Counted from the stretch's first letter, positions 25,286 through 34,560 are shown. The stretch: 64,000 nt of DNA from Spirochaetota bacterium (GCA_023438065.1 JAEXRH010000012.1:868001-932000), one strand, 5' to 3'. The notes: generated by a model not told the origin, from the letters alone. Translations and numbers: made by a program.

Positions 25286-26569
25286 ATGCGGAAGCGGAAA
25301 AATTACCTGATCAGCTTTTTCCAACGATTATACATCACCTGGGGCGCGTTCGTCTCGAACGACCTCTTTACCTACGCCTCCGCCGGCGCCTACAGCTTCC
25401 TCCTTTCATCCCTGCCGATTCTCCTCATGGTGCTCGTCATCGTCGTGCGTATTCTCCATACCTCTCCCTGGCTCGTGGAAAGCCTCATGGCGGGAAACAC
25501 CCTGATCGCGGGCTCGATCGACCTCAATCCCTTCATTCTGTCCGTCACGGCGATCAAGTCGGTCGGCGTATTCGAGATCGTTCTCGGGCTCTCGATCTTC
25601 TGGATGGCGCGCCGCTTCTTCGCCTCGATCCAACAAAGCATGATCGTCATCTACCGGAAGCGGGGAAAGACGAAACCGATCAAGGAAAACCTCGTCGTCA
25701 TCGCGGGCGAGGTGCTCCTTCTCATCGCGATATCGGCGACGGTGACCTTCTTCATCGCGGGCAACACCCTCGTCAAAACCGCTCTCTCGCAAAAGCTCAT
25801 TCCCCCGTTCATGCTCGAGCTCCTCCAGAACCTGTTCAGCCTCGTGCCGATCGGCATTCTTTTCGCCTTTCTCTTTCTCGTATACCTCTTCACGCCGCGG
25901 ACGAGACCCCGCGCGCGGGTAAGCTTCTTTACCGCGCTCGCCTGCACGCTCTCCTACACGGTGATCCAGTCCCTGCTCGGGTCTTTCATCGACATGACGA
26001 AATACAACCTCGCCTACGGGATCATGAGCAACGTCATCGTCATCCTTCTCGACGTCTACGTCTTCTTCTTCCTGTTCCTCTTCTTCGCCCAATACCAGTA
26101 CGTCACGCAATTTTTCGAGAGTTACCTGCTCGCGCGGCTTTACCTCCTCCCCCCGTACGACGACCCGTCGCCGTTCATGCAACTCGAGCGTATTCTCTTC
26201 GCGGCTCCCCCGCATTTCACGGACCGTTACCAGATCGTGAAGCGGTCAGGCGACGTCATATTCTCCATCGGGGAAGACACGACCGAGCTCTATTACGTCT
26301 GCCGGGGAATCGTCCGGATCACCATGCCGGCGCAGGTCGTCGAGATGGGGCCGGGTTCGATCTTCGGGGAGTTCTCGAGTTTCATCGGCGGGAACAGGAC
26401 GGGCACGGCGCGCGCCGAGACGGACTGCCTCCTGCTCAAGATGCCCGATACCCTCTTCCAGGAAACGATCGAGGTCGACGGGGCGATGAGCCGCCGAACC
26501 CTCAGGATGATCGCGGACTACGTTCGAAAAAACAGCAAGAACCCGCTTCCCGATTACCCGGAAGTGTGA
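25286..26569 (+). CDS. YihY/BrkB-family membrane protein fused to a cyclic-nucleotide-binding domain
   Basis: A 427-residue fusion. Residues about 1-290 are the YihY/BrkB family region with six membrane helices (ASAGAYSFLLSSLPILLM, ARRFFASIQQSM, YGIMSNVIVILLDVYVFFFL). Residues about 308-405 form a CRP-like cyclic-nucleotide pocket (GDVIFSIGEDTTELYYV; GSIFGEFSSFIGGNRTGTARAETD) containing the FGE and Arg of the phosphate-binding cassette. YihY function is not settled. The fusion suggests that cAMP or a similar ligand controls a membrane process, and two cyclases are encoded nearby. It lies 36 bp upstream of glmS on the same strand. Confidence 0.85.
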   Translation: MRKRKNYLISFFQRLYITWGAFVSNDLFTYASAGAYSFLLSSLPILLMVLVIVVRILHTSPWLVESLMAGNTLIAGSIDLNPFILSVTAIKSVGVFEIVLGLSIFWMARRFFASIQQSMIVIYRKRGKTKPIKENLVVIAGEVLLLIAISATVTFFIAGNTLVKTALSQKLIPPFMLELLQNLFSLVPIGILFAFLFLVYLFTPRTRPRARVSFFTALACTLSYTVIQSLLGSFIDMTKYNLAYGIMSNVIVILLDVYVFFFLFLFFAQYQYVTQFFESYLLARLYLLPPYDDPSPFMQLERILFAAPPHFTDRYQIVKRSGDVIFSIGEDTTELYYVCRGIVRITMPAQVVEMGPGSIFGEFSSFIGGNRTGTARAETDCLLLKMPDTLFQETIEVDGAMSRRTLRMIADYVRKNSKNPLPDYPEV

Positions 26570-26605
26570 TAGCGTGAAAACAAGGCTTTTAGGCAGAGGT
26601 ACAGC

Positions 26606-28438
26606 ATGTGTGGAATAGTCGGCTATATCGGCGACGGGGACGCGACCCCCGCCCTCATCAACGCGCTCAGGAAGCTCGAGTATCGCGGCTACGATTCGGC
26701 GGGCATCGCCGTGCTGTCGAAAGACGGGCTCATGGTAAAAAAGGCCAAGGGCGCGCTCCGGTTTCTCGAGGAGAAACTCGCGGTCGAGATCGTGCGCGGA
26801 AGCATGGGCATCGGGCATACCCGCTGGGCAACGCACGGTGAGCCGAGCGACCTCAACTCGCACCCGCATACCGACGTCTCAGGAAAGATCGCGGTCGTCC
26901 ACAACGGCATCATCGAGAACCACGGAAAGCTCCGCGCCATGCTCGAGAGCCACGGAGTCTCCTTCAGGAGCCAGACGGACACCGAGGTCGTCGCGCACCT
27001 CATCAACTACTACTATAACGGAAATCTCCTCGACGCGGTTTTCGAGACCCTCAAACGAATCGAGGGCTCGTACGCGCTCGGCGTCATATCGGAGGACGAT
27101 CCGGAGAGGATCATCGCGGTCAGGAAGGACTCTCCGCTCGTCGTCGGGACCACGGCGAAGGCGAACTACATCGCCTCGGACGTCCCCGCGATACTCGAAT
27201 ACACCCGCGACGTCTATTACCTCGACGACCGCGAGGTCGCGGTTCTTTATCGCGACCGCGTCGATTTCTTCAATTACGAGGGAGAGCGCGTGGCGAAGTC
27301 GACGAAGCACGTCGATTGGGACGTCGCCGCGGCGGAGAAAGGCGGCTACGCGCATTTCATGCTCAAGGAGATCCACGAGCAGCCGAAGGCGATCGTCGAC
27401 ACCCTTCGCGCGCGGATCGTGAACGGAAAGGACGGAAAGTCGGTCAACCTCGAGGAGATCGGCTTCGACGAGTCCTGGGCGAACGCGAGGCGCGTCGTCA
27501 TCACCGCGTGCGGCACCGCCTGGCACGCGGGCGTCGTCGGGAAGTACGCGTTCGAGCGCTTCGCGCGGATTCCCGTCGATATCGACATCGCGAGCGAGTT
27601 CCGCTACCGCGACCCGATCTTCGACACGAAGGACATCTTCATCATCATCAGCCAGTCGGGCGAAACGGCGGACACGCTCGCGGCGATGCGCATGGCGAAA
27701 AAGTCGGGGAGCCGCATCATCGCGATCACCAACGTCGTCGGCTCCACGCTCGCGCGCGAGGCAGATCTCGTCATGTATACCTGCGCCGGTCCCGAGATCG
27801 CGGTCGCCTCGACCAAGGCCTTCACGACCCAGCTCGTCTGCCTCTACCTCATAGCGCTCCAGTTCGCCTTCCTCCGCGGGACCGTCTCGCAAAAGGAACT
27901 CACCGACGCGCTTACGGCGATCGAGGGAATCCCCGAGGCCGCCGAAAGGATCCTCTCGGAAAAGGACGAGATACAGCGTTTCGCCTCGAGGCAGTTCAAC
28001 AAGACGAAGGCCTTCTTCATGGGGCGTCTTTTCGATTACGCGATCAGCCTGGAAAGCGCGCTCAAGCTCAAGGAAGTGAGCTACGTCCACTCCGAGGCCT
28101 TCGCCGCCGGAGAGCTCAAGCACGGGCCGATCGCGCTCGTCGACAAGGACACCCTCATCGTCGCGATATGCACGCAAGAGGCGCTCTTCGACAAGATGGA
28201 GTCGAACATCAAGGAAGTGAAGGCGCGCGGCGCGACCGCGCTCGTCATCACCTACGAGGGAGTCACGGAATTCGACTCGACCGCGGACGAGATCTTCCGC
28301 ATACCCCGGACCATGGGAGAGCTCGCGCCGATCCTGTCGGTTATACCGAGCCAACTCTACGCCTACTATTGCGCCGTCCTTCGCGGGCTCGACCCGGACA
28401 AGCCGCGAAACCTCGCGAAGTCGGTGACGGTCGAGTAA
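26606..28438 (+). CDS. glmS: Glutamine--fructose-6-phosphate aminotransferase (isomerizing)
   Basis: GlmS makes glucosamine-6-phosphate for peptidoglycan and other aminosugar polymers. Cys2 of MCGIVGYIG is the glutaminase nucleophile, followed by RKLEYRGYDSAG and HTRWATHG. Two SIS sugar-isomerase domains contain SQSGETADT and the C-terminal KSVTVE tail. The 610-residue length is standard. GCAGAGGT precedes the ATG. No promoter is evident in the 36-bp gap, so it may be transcribed with the YihY fusion. Confidence 0.97.
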   Translation: MCGIVGYIGDGDATPALINALRKLEYRGYDSAGIAVLSKDGLMVKKAKGALRFLEEKLAVEIVRGSMGIGHTRWATHGEPSDLNSHPHTDVSGKIAVVHNGIIENHGKLRAMLESHGVSFRSQTDTEVVAHLINYYYNGNLLDAVFETLKRIEGSYALGVISEDDPERIIAVRKDSPLVVGTTAKANYIASDVPAILEYTRDVYYLDDREVAVLYRDRVDFFNYEGERVAKSTKHVDWDVAAAEKGGYAHFMLKEIHEQPKAIVDTLRARIVNGKDGKSVNLEEIGFDESWANARRVVITACGTAWHAGVVGKYAFERFARIPVDIDIASEFRYRDPIFDTKDIFIIISQSGETADTLAAMRMAKKSGSRIIAITNVVGSTLAREADLVMYTCAGPEIAVASTKAFTTQLVCLYLIALQFAFLRGTVSQKELTDALTAIEGIPEAAERILSEKDEIQRFASRQFNKTKAFFMGRLFDYAISLESALKLKEVSYVHSEAFAAGELKHGPIALVDKDTLIVAICTQEALFDKMESNIKEVKARGATALVITYEGVTEFDSTADEIFRIPRTMGELAPILSVIPSQLYAYYCAVLRGLDPDKPRNLAKSVTVE

Positions 28439-28468
28439 GCGGCCGGCGTTGAAAGGAGGTACGATCCG

Positions 28469-29407
28469 GTGAGCGTCGCGTTCCTCTGCCTTTACCTCGC
28501 GACCCATGCGCTGGGATTCGCCGGCATCGCGATGGTTATCTCCATCGCGGTCTACGAGCGCGATCCGCGCGACGTCCGCTATCTCGTCTTTCTCATCGGC
28601 TTCTTCCTGTACGTGGCGCTCTCGCACGCGACGTTCGTCTGCGCGGCGTATCTCGGCATGAGGGACTATTTCCGCGAGCCCTGGTACTTCGCCGCGTACA
28701 TGGCCGCCACGACGATCGTCATGGCCTCGTACAGCGTCCTTTTCCACGCCCTGCCGAAAACCCGGCAAAGCGGTCGACGACTCGCGAGGCTCCTCGCGTT
28801 CTCGTGCGTCCCGGTCGTCCTTTTCGCGGTCGGGTCTCTACCCGCGCTCTCCGCGGCCGACGCGAGGATCGTCCTCATGCGACTCGCGGCGCTCGTCCTC
28901 GCGGCCCTCCTCGCGTACTCGATCGCGTTCATGGTCAGGAACATGCAAAACGCGATAGACGCGGAGTGCGCGATGATGATGCGGTTCACCGTCGCCGCGA
29001 ACTCCCTTTTCATCGTTCCGTTTCTGTTCGAAAGCTGGTATAACCTCGGCGACGCGCGTCCCGCCATCCCGATGAGCGCGGAGACCGTCTATTACCTCGC
29101 GCTTTCCGTCGTCAACGTCGGGTGGCTCGCCCACGGAGTGCTCGTCAAAAGAGCCGGAAAGGCAGACGCGGATTTCTCGGCCCGCGAGGTCTACGCGCGG
29201 GCGACTCTCGCCCCGGAAACCCTTACGGACCGCGAGAAAAACGTCCTCGCGTATCTTCTCCTCGGGCTCGGGAACAAGCAGATCGCGGCGCATCTCGAGC
29301 TTACCGAGTACGTCGTGCGCAACCACGTGTCGGCGCTTCTCAAGAAATCGGGAGCCCGAAACCGGGTCGAGCTCGTCGAGCTTTACCGCAAGACCCTGTC
29401 CCGCTGA
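28469..29407 (+). CDS. Membrane-embedded LuxR-type regulator (first of a convergent pair)
   Basis: A 312-residue protein with about seven hydrophobic helices up to residue 230 and a C-terminal LuxR/GerE helix-turn-helix at about 245-305 (LTDREKNVLAYLLLGLGNKQIAAHLELTEYVVRNHVSALLKKSG). It starts at GTG 28469 behind a strong AAAGGAGGT. It follows glmS by 30 bp. Its last 25 bp overlap the convergent paralogous gene at 29383. The signal is unknown; the membrane part resembles 7TM sensors joined directly to DNA-binding domains. Confidence 0.85.
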   Translation: MSVAFLCLYLATHALGFAGIAMVISIAVYERDPRDVRYLVFLIGFFLYVALSHATFVCAAYLGMRDYFREPWYFAAYMAATTIVMASYSVLFHALPKTRQSGRRLARLLAFSCVPVVLFAVGSLPALSAADARIVLMRLAALVLAALLAYSIAFMVRNMQNAIDAECAMMMRFTVAANSLFIVPFLFESWYNLGDARPAIPMSAETVYYLALSVVNVGWLAHGVLVKRAGKADADFSAREVYARATLAPETLTDREKNVLAYLLLGLGNKQIAAHLELTEYVVRNHVSALLKKSGARNRVELVELYRKTLSR

Positions 29408-30417
29408 GCGAGATCCGCTTCGACGGGCTTCGCGTCCTCCTCGCCCGAACGCGCTTCCAGGGCGTGAATGAGCGCGGCGCGGCTCGAGACCCCGTATCGC
29501 GTGAAGATCCGGTAGATCGCGCTTTTCACCGCGGCGAGCTTGACCCCGGTCGCGTCGGCGATCTCCTGGTTCGTCGCGCCCTGCCTGATGTACGCGACGA
29601 TTCTCAGTTCCCGCTCCGTGAGGCCCGAGTCGAAAAAACCGGCAGGGCCGTCGTCGCAAGGGGGAGGAAGGCCCTGTTCCCCTTGCGCGCCCCCGGACCC
29701 GGCCGGCGAGGCGGCCGCCGCGCGGTCCTTCACGAGAAATTCCCCGCCGATCACGAACGCGCTCGCGACGAACATCACGAAAAGACACACGTTGACGATG
29801 CAGAAGGGATCGAGGCTATAGGGCTCGTCGTAATAGGAGAACCATTGGGCGACGCTCAGGATGACGTAGAGAACGCCCGCGTAGAGATCCGAGTGGATCA
29901 TCGAGCGGACAAAACGGTTTTCGATCGAATGCAACCGGAGGAACAGGAAAACGAGGACGCCGTCGACGCCGGCGAAGGCGTAGTACATGATGACGTCGAC
30001 GAGCAGAAGCCTGAGTCCGGCCGGATGATTCGCGCCCCCGACGGCGAAGAGAAGCGGAATGAAGAGAAGCGGGATACCCGCGAGAACGCCGGTCACGAGA
30101 ACGTTGACGCGGACGCGAGTCGGCATCACGAGATGAAGGGAATTGCACGAGAGAAAGCCGAGAAAAAGCGCGGTCGTTACCATGTAGAAAACGTAAAAGG
30201 CGAGCGTCGACTCGATCGCGGCGTACCCCATGAACTGCTTCGCGAAGTACGAGCCGTTCCGGATCAGCATGAAGCCGATCGCCGAGACGAGCCAGCCCTG
30301 ATAGAGATTGAGCCACCGGGGCCCGCCGCGAACGCGCGCGTACGCGCAAACCGCCACCCCCGCGAAGGCCGCCGAATACGTGAAAAAATAAAGAAGGAGA
30401 AATATCGTCGCTTTCAT
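29383..30417 (-). CDS. Membrane-embedded LuxR-type regulator (second of the pair)
   Basis: A 344-residue protein with about seven hydrophobic segments up to residue 240, a Gly/Pro-rich linker, then a LuxR-type helix-turn-helix (LTERELRIVAYIRQGATNQEIADATGVKLAAVKSAIYRIFTRYG). It starts at ATG 30417 with MKATIFLLLYFF; a longer frame upstream is not supported. TATACT lies 12 nt before the ATG and no Shine-Dalgarno is visible. It shares layout with the convergent neighbour, so they are probably distant paralogues. Confidence 0.83.
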   Translation of the reverse strand: MKATIFLLLYFFTYSAAFAGVAVCAYARVRGGPRWLNLYQGWLVSAIGFMLIRNGSYFAKQFMGYAAIESTLAFYVFYMVTTALFLGFLSCNSLHLVMPTRVRVNVLVTGVLAGIPLLFIPLLFAVGGANHPAGLRLLLVDVIMYYAFAGVDGVLVFLFLRLHSIENRFVRSMIHSDLYAGVLYVILSVAQWFSYYDEPYSLDPFCIVNVCLFVMFVASAFVIGGEFLVKDRAAAASPAGSGGAQGEQGLPPPCDDGPAGFFDSGLTERELRIVAYIRQGATNQEIADATGVKLAAVKSAIYRIFTRYGVSSRAALIHALEARSGEEDAKPVEADLAQRDRVLR

Positions 30418-30429
30418 ACGGCACCGATC

Positions 30430-30435
30430 AGTATA
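30430..30435 (-). promoter_or_regulatory. -10 box (TATACT) before the second LuxR-type gene
   Basis: TATACT on minus ends 12 nt before ATG 30417, giving an expected 5' leader of only about 5 nt. Confidence 0.4.
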
Positions 30436-30460
30436 TACCGCATTTCGCGCGCGATCAGAC

Positions 30461-30489
30461 GAAAAAAACGGTAAACCGGTTTTTTTTCG
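30461..30489. terminator. Terminator after kup, A/T-flanked hairpin
   Basis: A7-CGG paired with CCG-(G)-T8 across TAAA gives a stem with T runs in both directions. On minus it immediately follows the kup stop. Confidence 0.65.
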
Positions 30490-30494
30490 CCGGA

Positions 30495-32378
30495 CTACAA
30501 TTCCATCTTGCTGCCGATCTCGACGACGCGGTCGGGCGGAATGCGGAAGAAGTCGGTGGGGCTTACCGCGTTGTTGAACATGAACACGAAAAGCCGCTTT
30601 CGCCACCAGGCCATGCCGCGGAGCGCGGGATTGAGCGCGATCGTGTCGCGTCCCATGAAATAGGTCAGCTTCATCGGATCGTTGTCAAAGCCCGGTATAC
30701 CGAGCTTATCGAGCGCCTTCGGGACGTCGGGGGTCTCGCTGAAGCCGAAGGCGACGGTCGCCTGCCAGATGCCGATCCCGTAGGAATCGAAGGTAAAGCG
30801 GCGCGCGTCGTCGACGTAGGGCTCGTCGGTCGTGAGTACCGAAAGGAGGATCGTCGTCTCGTGGAGTACCTTGTTGTGCTTGAGGTTATGGAGGAGTGCC
30901 TTCGGCATGCCCTTGGGATCGCCCGAAAGGAAGACCGCGGTCCCCGGCACGCGCAGGGGCGGATGGGCGACGAGGCCGGGGACCATGAGCGCGGGGGAAA
31001 TGCGGAACTTTTCCATTTTCTTCCCGAAGAGCTTTCGGCCGTCGACCCAGGTCTTCATGAAGAGGAATAAGGCTAACGCGATGGCGATTACGACCCAACC
31101 GCCATGCAGGACTTTCATCGCGTTCGCGAGGAAGAAGGCTGCGTCGATGACGAGGAACAGGATCGCGAGGGGAACGAGGACCGGGAGTTTCACGCGACCC
31201 GATTTCCGGGCGAGATACACCATGAGGCAGGTCGTGATGATCATTGTCGCGGAAACGGCGATCCCGTACGCGTGAGAAAGGTTTCCCGAGGTCCTGAAGG
31301 CGAGAACGAGGGCGACCGTGCCGACCATGAGAAACCAGTTGATCGCGGGCACGTACACCTGGCCGATCGTCTCGTCGGAGGTATGCTTGACCTGGATTCG
31401 CGGCCAAAGCCCGAGCTGCACGCTCTGGCGCGCGAGGGAGAAGGCGCCCGTGATGACCGCCTGGCTCGCGATGATCGTCGCCGCCGTCGCGAGGACGACG
31501 AGCGGGAGGACCGCCCAGCCGGGAGCGAGCCGGTAGAAGAGGTTGTCGACCTCGCCCGGGTGGGCGAGAAGGAACGCGCCCTGGCCCGCGTAGTTGAGGA
31601 TGAGCGCGGGATACACGAGGATGAACCAGCTCTTCCTGATCGGCGAGCGGCCGAAATGGCCGAGATCGGAGTAGAGGACCTCGGCGCCGGTCATCGCGAG
31701 GAAGATCGAGCCCATGACCTCGAGGCTCGCGCTTCCGTTCCGCGCGATGAAAAGGACCGCCTCGAGGGGATTGAGCGCCTGAAGGATGGCGGGATTATGC
31801 GCGATCGCACGCAGGCCGAGGACAGTGAGTACGACAAACCAGAGGACAAGCACCGGGCCGAAGACGCGGCCCATCTTGCTCGTGCCGCGCGACTGGAGGG
31901 GAAAAAGGAGAACGAGGACGACGAGCGCGAGCGGGACGACGTAGGGACCGAGGGCCGGCGTGACGACGTTCAAACCCTCAATCGCGGAAAGGACCGAGAC
32001 CGCCGGGGTGAGCATACCGTCGCTATAGAGGAGCGCCGCGCCGACGATCCCGAGGACGCCGAGGAACCCCGCGCGCTTCGCGTGGCTCTTCGGAACGTGC
32101 CGCGAGATGAGGCTCACGAGCGCGAGGATGCCGCCTTCGCCCTTGTTGTCGGCCCTGAGCACGAAGCCGAGGTACTTGACGCAGACGATGAGCGTCAGCG
32201 TCCAGAAAAGGAGCGACACGATCCCGATGATGGAAGCCGGGGAGACATTGGTCCCCGAGCCGACGAGAAAGCTCTCGCGAAGCGCGTAGAGGGGCGAGGT
32301 GCCGATATCGCCGAAGACGATGCCGATCGCGGCGACCATGAGGGCGAGGCCCTTTCCGTTGACGTTCTTTTCGCTCAT
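30495..32378 (-). CDS. kup: Kup-type potassium uptake transporter
   Basis: A 627-residue inner-membrane K+ symporter of the KUP/HAK/KT family. The N-terminus shows the GDIGTSPLYALRE signature, about 12 membrane helices reach residue 450, and a cytoplasmic tail of about 170 residues ends in VVEIGSKMEL. Length is standard. The gene is divergent from guaA. Its ATG at 32378 follows a good promoter with no room for a ribosome-binding site. Confidence 0.95.
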   Translation of the reverse strand: MSEKNVNGKGLALMVAAIGIVFGDIGTSPLYALRESFLVGSGTNVSPASIIGIVSLLFWTLTLIVCVKYLGFVLRADNKGEGGILALVSLISRHVPKSHAKRAGFLGVLGIVGAALLYSDGMLTPAVSVLSAIEGLNVVTPALGPYVVPLALVVLVLLFPLQSRGTSKMGRVFGPVLVLWFVVLTVLGLRAIAHNPAILQALNPLEAVLFIARNGSASLEVMGSIFLAMTGAEVLYSDLGHFGRSPIRKSWFILVYPALILNYAGQGAFLLAHPGEVDNLFYRLAPGWAVLPLVVLATAATIIASQAVITGAFSLARQSVQLGLWPRIQVKHTSDETIGQVYVPAINWFLMVGTVALVLAFRTSGNLSHAYGIAVSATMIITTCLMVYLARKSGRVKLPVLVPLAILFLVIDAAFFLANAMKVLHGGWVVIAIALALFLFMKTWVDGRKLFGKKMEKFRISPALMVPGLVAHPPLRVPGTAVFLSGDPKGMPKALLHNLKHNKVLHETTILLSVLTTDEPYVDDARRFTFDSYGIGIWQATVAFGFSETPDVPKALDKLGIPGFDNDPMKLTYFMGRDTIALNPALRGMAWWRKRLFVFMFNNAVSPTDFFRIPPDRVVEIGSKMEL

Positions 32379-32386
32379 TATCCCAG

Positions 32387-32415
32387 ATTCTACCGGGCGG
32401 CGAACGCTTGTGCAA
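32387..32415 (-). promoter_or_regulatory. kup promoter TTGCAC-N17-TAGAAT
   Basis: Near-consensus sigma70 hexamers at 32415-32410 and 32392-32387 with ideal 17-bp spacing. The -10 ends 8 nt before ATG 32378, so the mRNA should be leaderless. Confidence 0.65.
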
Positions 32416-32440
32416 GGGACGCCGGGGCCGGTCGAGGGCC

Positions 32441-32469
32441 TTCACTTTTCCCCGGTTTTCTGTAATACT
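32441..32469 (+). promoter_or_regulatory. guaA promoter, leaderless geometry
   Basis: TTCACT 32441-32446 and AATACT 32464-32469 are spaced 17 bp. The -10 ends 5 nt before ATG 32475. No Shine-Dalgarno is seen. Confidence 0.45.
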
Positions 32470-32474
32470 GGGTC

Positions 32475-34448
32475 ATGGCACACGAAAAAATCGTCGTTCT
32501 TGACTTCGGAAGCCAGTATGCGCACCTCATCGCGAAGCGCTTCCGCCTCATGGGTTTCTATTCCGAGATAGCCCTCCCCTCAAGCCCCCTCGACGCGCTT
32601 TCCGGCGCGAAGGGCATCGTCTTTTCCGGCGGACCCTCCTCGGTCTACGAGGAAAACATCCCGGCCTTCAATCCCGAAATCCTCACGCTCGAGGTGCCGA
32701 TCCTCGGCCTCTGCTACGGGCACCAGCTGCTCGCGCAGGAGTCGGGAGGCAAGGTCGAAAACGCGACGGTCGGCGAGTTCGGGATCGCCCACCTCCTGCG
32801 AAAATCCGGCGACGGGAAAGACCTGCCCGCGTCCCCGCTCTTCGACGGGATCGACTTTCCCGCGCAGGTGTGGATGAGCCATCAGGACGCCGTCGTCGTC
32901 CCGGCCCCGGGCTTCGAGACGATCGCGACGACGAAGGACTGCCCGTACGCGGGCCTCCAGAACCTTTCGAAAAAACGCTTCAGCCTCCAGTGCCACGTCG
33001 AGGTGAAGGACACCCCGGACGGCGACCGTATCCTCGCGAACTTCGCCAAAATCTGCGGGATGGAAAAGAACTGGAGCCAGGACCGCGTCCTCGAGGTGAT
33101 ACTCGAGGAGATCCGCGCGACCGCCGACGGACGCGCAGTCGCCGATTGGGTCGGCACCGGCGCGAAAACCGTCCTCATGGACGGCCGGAAGCGCAAGGTG
33201 CTCCTCTTCCTCTCGGGCGGCGTCGACTCGACGGTCGCCTTCGCCCTCCTCAACAAGGCGCTCGGCCAGGACCGCGTGCTCGGCCTCCACATCGACAACG
33301 GCTTCATGCGAAAGAACGAGAGCGCGGTAATCGCCGACCGCTACCGCGAGTTCGGTTTCTCGAATTTCATCGTCGAGGACGCGAGCGAGACCTTCCTCAA
33401 AGCGGTCGCGGGCGAAACCGACCCGCAGAAGAAGCGAAAGGCCGTCGGCGAGACCTTCATCACCGTCAGAAACGAGGTCGTCGCGCGGCTCAAGCTCGAC
33501 GAAAACGAATGGCTCCTCGGCCAGGGCACGCTCTACCCGGACATCATCGAGTCGGGCGGCACGAAGAACGCGCACGTCATCAAGACCCACCATAACCGCG
33601 TCGAGGGCATCCAGGCCCTCATCGAGAAGGGACTCATCATCGAGCCCCTGAAGGATCTCTACAAGGACGAGGTGCGTTCGATCGGGAAGAAGATCGGGCT
33701 CTCCGACCCGCTCGTCTTCCGCCATCCCTTCCCCGGCCCCGGGCTCTCGATCAACGTCCTCTGTTCGGACGGCTCCTTCCCCGACCGCGACGCGTACGGG
33801 AAAACCGTCCGCGATATCGCGAAGACCGACCTTTCGTCGATTCTCGCGTCGTGCGAAAGCGGCATCCCGGGCGACGGAAGGGACGCGCGCGCAAAACCGG
33901 AACTTTCCGCCGTCGGCGCGCTTCCCGTGAAGTCGGTCGGCGTGCAGGGCGACTTCCGGACCTACCGCTTCCCCGCCGTCCTCTCGTTCAGGGACCTCTT
34001 CGCGCGTTTCCCCTCGTGGGGCGATCTCGAGAAGGCCTCGTCCTTCATCACGAACTCGAGCAAGGACGTCAACCGCACCGTGCTCGAGCTCTGGGTCGCC
34101 CCCGCCGCGACGGAAGCGCTCGCCCTGCAAAAGGGATTCTGCGACAAGCCCCGGCTCGACCAGACCCGCGAGGCGGACGCGATAGTCCTCGAGGAACTCA
34201 AAAACTCGGGCTGGTACCACAAGATCTTCCAGCACCTCACGATCAACCTCCCCTACGCGACCACAGACGACCGTTGCTCGATCGTCCTCAGGCCCGTCGT
34301 GTCGGAGGACGTCATGACCGCGAGGTTCGCCCACCTCGACGTCGCGCTCCTCAAGCGGATCGTCGACCGGATCGCGGCGCTCGGCTTCGTCGACGCGATC
34401 TATTACGATATTACCAACAAGCCGCCGGCGACGTTCGGCTGGGAATAG
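32475..34448 (+). CDS. guaA: GMP synthase (glutamine-hydrolysing), long form
   Basis: GuaA aminates XMP to GMP. The class I amidotransferase domain has Cys in GLCYGHQLLAQE and SLQCHVEV. The ATP pyrophosphatase domain has LSGGVDSTVAF. At 657 residues it is about 130 longer than the usual bacterial enzyme. The extra sequence lies after HPFPGPGL in the C-terminal part (from about LCSDGSFPDRD to GDFRTYRF), as in the long eukaryote-like GMP synthases. The C-terminus ends in PPATFGWE rather than the usual IEWE. It is divergent from kup and is followed by three hairpins. Confidence 0.95.
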   Translation: MAHEKIVVLDFGSQYAHLIAKRFRLMGFYSEIALPSSPLDALSGAKGIVFSGGPSSVYEENIPAFNPEILTLEVPILGLCYGHQLLAQESGGKVENATVGEFGIAHLLRKSGDGKDLPASPLFDGIDFPAQVWMSHQDAVVVPAPGFETIATTKDCPYAGLQNLSKKRFSLQCHVEVKDTPDGDRILANFAKICGMEKNWSQDRVLEVILEEIRATADGRAVADWVGTGAKTVLMDGRKRKVLLFLSGGVDSTVAFALLNKALGQDRVLGLHIDNGFMRKNESAVIADRYREFGFSNFIVEDASETFLKAVAGETDPQKKRKAVGETFITVRNEVVARLKLDENEWLLGQGTLYPDIIESGGTKNAHVIKTHHNRVEGIQALIEKGLIIEPLKDLYKDEVRSIGKKIGLSDPLVFRHPFPGPGLSINVLCSDGSFPDRDAYGKTVRDIAKTDLSSILASCESGIPGDGRDARAKPELSAVGALPVKSVGVQGDFRTYRFPAVLSFRDLFARFPSWGDLEKASSFITNSSKDVNRTVLELWVAPAATEALALQKGFCDKPRLDQTREADAIVLEELKNSGWYHKIFQHLTINLPYATTDDRCSIVLRPVVSEDVMTARFAHLDVALLKRIVDRIAALGFVDAIYYDITNKPPATFGWE

Positions 34449-34560
34449 GCAGAAACGGCGAAGCCGTTTCTGCCGGAGAATTTCGGCGTGCGCCGAAATT
34501 CTTCACGAGGCAATACGGGAAGGGAAAACCTTTCTTACGATGAAAGGTTTTCCCTTCCCG
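34448..34560. repeat. Cluster of three perfect inverted repeats
   Basis: Three back-to-back hairpins lie between the convergent guaA and serine dehydratase genes: 12-bp arms with a GAA loop (34448-34474), 11-bp arms (34478-34501), and 19-bp arms with a 7-nt loop (34516-34560). None has a U tract. They may act together as a bidirectional terminator or transcript-stabilising element, or be a REP-like unit. The rest of this 181-bp gap shows nothing further. Confidence 0.75.

Noticed and set aside
29383..30606. Longer N-terminus for the second LuxR-type protein starting at 30606
   Set aside because: The extension crosses the kup gene and terminator and has no hydrophobic or conserved content; ATG 30417 begins a clear membrane segment.
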